From Solobacterium sp. (GTDB lineage: Bacteria; Bacillota_I; Bacilli_A; Erysipelotrichales; Erysipelotrichaceae), in NCBI GenBank assembly GCA_017512725.1, contig JAFWEW010000014.1:25740-89739 (forward strand): a stretch of DNA of 64,000 bases. The letters run 5' to 3'. A program made the translations under genes and the position numbers. Of this stretch, positions 62,349-64,000 are shown in pieces. The notes below the pieces were generated by a model. The model made no database searches. It was given only the letters and a program-made list of their open reading frames with translations, and had not been told where the DNA came from. Every line of letters starts with the position of its first letter. Position 1 is the first letter of the stretch.

Positions 62349-63332
62349 ATGGCGGAAAGAAAGGAAATCGCAGTAACCGATATTCCGGGACTGCGGATCG
62401 GTCAGACTGAAAATAAGGAAGCCGCAACGGGTGTAACGGTTCTGATCTCAGAAACGGGAATGCCTGCCGGTCTGGATGTGCGGGGCGGAGGACCTGCTTC
62501 ACGGGAGAGTCAGCTTCTGAATCCGCTGATGGCAGCTCAGACGATCCATGCCGTAGTGCTTTCCGGCGGCAGCGCGTTTGGACTTGGTGCCGCAGACGGC
62601 GTCATGAACTATCTGGAAGAACATGATATTGGCTTCGATACCGGAGTTGCCAAAGTTCCGCTTGTAGTACAGTCCGATATCTTTGATCTTTCCGTTGGTT
62701 CCAGCAGGATCCGGCCGGACCGGGAAATGGGTTATCTGGCGGCGAAGACGGCATTTGAATCTCCAAATTATCAGGATGGAAATTATGGGGCCGGATGCGG
62801 AGCGTCGATCGGAAAGATACGGGGAATTAAGACTGCAATGAAATCCGGTATCGGCAGTTACGCAATACAGGTCGGAGAACTGCAGATCGGTGCGGTCGTT
62901 GTGCTCAATGCCCTGGGAGACGTGTTCCACTGGAAAAGCGGAAAACAGATCGCAGGTTTCCTGCATGAAGATAAGACCATGATGCGGAATACAATCGAAG
63001 AGATGTACAATTCGGTGAAACCATTCGAAAACAGTTTTGCCGCAAACACGACGATTGGCATAGTCATCACCAATGCAAAATTACAGAAAGCACAATTATG
63101 CAAGATTGCAGGCATGGCCCATGACGGATATGCAAGAGTGATCAATCCGGTACATACCAGTGCCGACGGCGACAGTATCTATGCGGTATCGGTCGGTGAG
63201 CTGGAAGCAGATCAGGATCTGATCGGATGCCTTGGTGCGGAAGTGATGAGTGAAGCGATTCTCAACGCAGTCCGGCATGCGGAAAGTGCTTATGGTCTTC
63301 CTGCCGCAAAGGAACTTGGTTTTCTGGAATGA
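62349..63332 (+). CDS. P1 family peptidase (DmpA/ArgJ-like fold)
   Basis: A 327-residue peptidase of family S58/P1: VTDIPGLRIGQTE at the start, LDVRGGGPASRES, and AANTTIGIVITNA (nucleophile region near residue 235), where the protein is cut to form two chains. Related enzymes remove N-terminal D- or L-amino acids or cleave beta-peptides. GGAGG lies upstream of the ATG. It is the last large gene of the cluster with the flavoprotein. Confidence 0.88.
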   Translation: MAERKEIAVTDIPGLRIGQTENKEAATGVTVLISETGMPAGLDVRGGGPASRESQLLNPLMAAQTIHAVVLSGGSAFGLGAADGVMNYLEEHDIGFDTGVAKVPLVVQSDIFDLSVGSSRIRPDREMGYLAAKTAFESPNYQDGNYGAGCGASIGKIRGIKTAMKSGIGSYAIQVGELQIGAVVVLNALGDVFHWKSGKQIAGFLHEDKTMMRNTIEEMYNSVKPFENSFAANTTIGIVITNAKLQKAQLCKIAGMAHDGYARVINPVHTSADGDSIYAVSVGELEADQDLIGCLGAEVMSEAILNAVRHAESAYGLPAAKELGFLE

Positions 63333-63393
63333 ACGGTGCACATTAACATCGTTTACAGGATTATTGAACGGAAACAGACAGAGGTGCAGACAG

Positions 63394-63666
63394 ATGAACA
63401 CGCTATACAAGAAGAAATACAGGCTGATTTTCAGCCGTCCCGGGTTCCAGTCGGAAAAGACCTCTTACGCGGAAGGTGAAACCGTAACGGTATCTTATAT
63501 GGTCGCAACCGATACGGACTATTGGTTTCAGATCGATGCAGAGGATGTAAAACAAAGCTATGATCCGCGGAAAGGAATGATTCACACATTTACCATGCCT
63601 GCACACGATGTGAAGGTAAACGTTACGTCGGGGAATACGATGGAGCGGGATCCCAATGCCTGCTAA
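63394..63666 (+). CDS. small beta-sandwich protein, 90 aa
   Basis: From the ATG at 63394, with GAGGTG 7 nt upstream, the protein has 90 residues. KTSYAEGETVTVSYMVATDT and the later HTFTMPAHDVKVNVT are like the C-terminal repeats of gut Bacillota surface or small beta-rich proteins. No function is known. A longer reading frame from 63250 lies within the P1 peptidase gene and is rejected. A terminator follows. Confidence 0.7.
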   Translation: MNTLYKKKYRLIFSRPGFQSEKTSYAEGETVTVSYMVATDTDYWFQIDAEDVKQSYDPRKGMIHTFTMPAHDVKVNVTSGNTMERDPNAC

Positions 63667-63714
63667 TCATCACAGCAGCGGAAGGATTAAGATTACAAGA
63701 AATATCGAACATAC

Positions 63715-63763
63715 AAAACAGGTCTTCCTGCCTGCTTCGACAGCAGTACGAAAGACCTGTTTT
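63715..63763 (+). terminator. terminator after the small beta-sandwich gene
   Basis: AAAACAGGTCTT (63715-63726) pairs perfectly with AAGACCTGTTTT (63752-63763). The 3' arm ends in TTTT, and the pair works on either strand. Confidence 0.8.
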
Positions 63764-63779
63764 CTCAGTAAAACAAAAA

Positions 63780-63804
63780 CGGAGTCTTTTGAACTCCGCT
63801 TTTT
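63780..63804. terminator. bidirectional terminator hairpin
   Basis: CGGAGT (63780-63785) pairs with ACTCCG (63793-63798). It is followed by CTTTTTT on the plus strand and by TTTTTG on the minus strand. As a leftward terminator it would end the structured stretch at the right edge. Confidence 0.8.
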
Positions 63805-64000
63805 TAGGACCTCGATATGACTCTCAGATAAGCTGGCTCCTGATCTTACTACATCCTGGCTTCGTGCACCGTCTGATCACTCAGGTGTGCCTCCGCTGCC
63901 TCTCAACTGTACCAAGACCGCCTAAGCCATTCGTTACTCCCACCTGTCACGGTGGATCTACGCGTACACGCTACCTTTCTCACTCCGTACTTACCTTCAC
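63800..64000 (-). ncRNA. possible leftward structured RNA, cut by the window edge
   Basis: This 200-bp stretch has no reading frame of note. On the minus strand it is purine-rich and folds into hairpins: CUGA-GUGA-UCAG (a GNRA loop, 63884-63873) inside a GCAC/GUGC stem, and CCACC-GUGACA-GGUGG (63955-63940). It then runs into the minus-strand terminator at 63798-63780. It does not match RNase P, tmRNA, SRP or 6S RNA as far as I can tell by eye. Its 5' end is outside the window. Confidence 0.4.

Noticed and set aside
63800..64000. RNase P, tmRNA, SRP or 6S RNA
   Set aside because: The conserved cores of these RNAs (for example ACAGAA..GGCTTA, or the GGAA-capped SRP helix with AGCAG) are not visible.
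1..64000. CRISPR array near the CARF-like gene
   Set aside because: No direct repeats with regular spacers were found. The 23-bp phased array at 1.5 kb has no spacer-like variation of fixed length.

Overview
The window reads as a stretch of chromosome from a low-to-mid GC Bacillota, most likely an Erysipelotrichia/Clostridia-type gut or oral anaerobe. The hints are an ammonium transporter fused to its own PII protein, a class 1B dihydroorotate dehydrogenase with PyrK, an ATCase with a PyrI subunit, a DUF711/ACT pair, an AmmeMemoRadiSam locus, several diguanylate cyclases and strong Shine-Dalgarno sites. The taxon is an inference. No phage, IS element, tRNA, rRNA or CRISPR array was seen.

Region 1 (1-25 kb) is accessory-like: mostly short single genes read rightwards, each with its own ribosome binding site. 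It holds an RlmD-type methyltransferase, a DUF4143 ATPase behind a phased repeat array, a DUF5131 protein, a nucleoside phosphorylase, five GNAT acetyltransferases, a frameshifted methyltransferase, a fragment of a YhfC-type membrane protease, a nuclease-helicase (PD-(D/E)XK plus DUF2075), the leftward amt-PII fusion, a lipoprotein 5'-nucleotidase, a Fic protein behind duplicated operators, a serine hydrolase, a flavin reductase, a CPBP protease and an ATC hydrolase/HMA/methyltransferase trio.

Region 2 (25-38 kb) has an esterase and a TPR membrane protein, then a leftward sugar catabolic operon (deoC, Gfo/Idh dehydrogenase, zinc alcohol dehydrogenase, FGGY kinase, isomerase-like protein) divergent from its DeoR-type regulator. 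No transporter is encoded in it. A membrane diguanylate cyclase, a tandem-flavodoxin protein, an Api92-like protein and a lipoprotein follow.

Region 3 (38.6-47.6 kb) is a tight pyrimidine operon pyrC-carB-pyrK-pyrD-pyrF-pyrE-pyrB-pyrI with a promoter, an attenuator-like hairpin and a terminal terminator. carA and pyrR are not in the window.

Region 4 (47.7-64 kb) opens with the most unusual gene, a 712-residue protein that looks like a CARF (TM1812/Csx-type) sensor joined to a HEPN RNase-like region and an Arg/Gly/Asn-rich tail, with no CRISPR locus beside it. It is followed by two diguanylate cyclases flanking a cardiolipin synthase, a lipoprotein, the ACT/DUF711 pair, a 1-phosphofructokinase-type kinase, the AmmeMemoRadiSam genes with a coupled O-methyltransferase, a thioredoxin-reductase-like flavoprotein, a P1 peptidase and a small beta-rich protein. 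The right edge carries a structured stretch that may be the 3' part of a leftward non-coding RNA.
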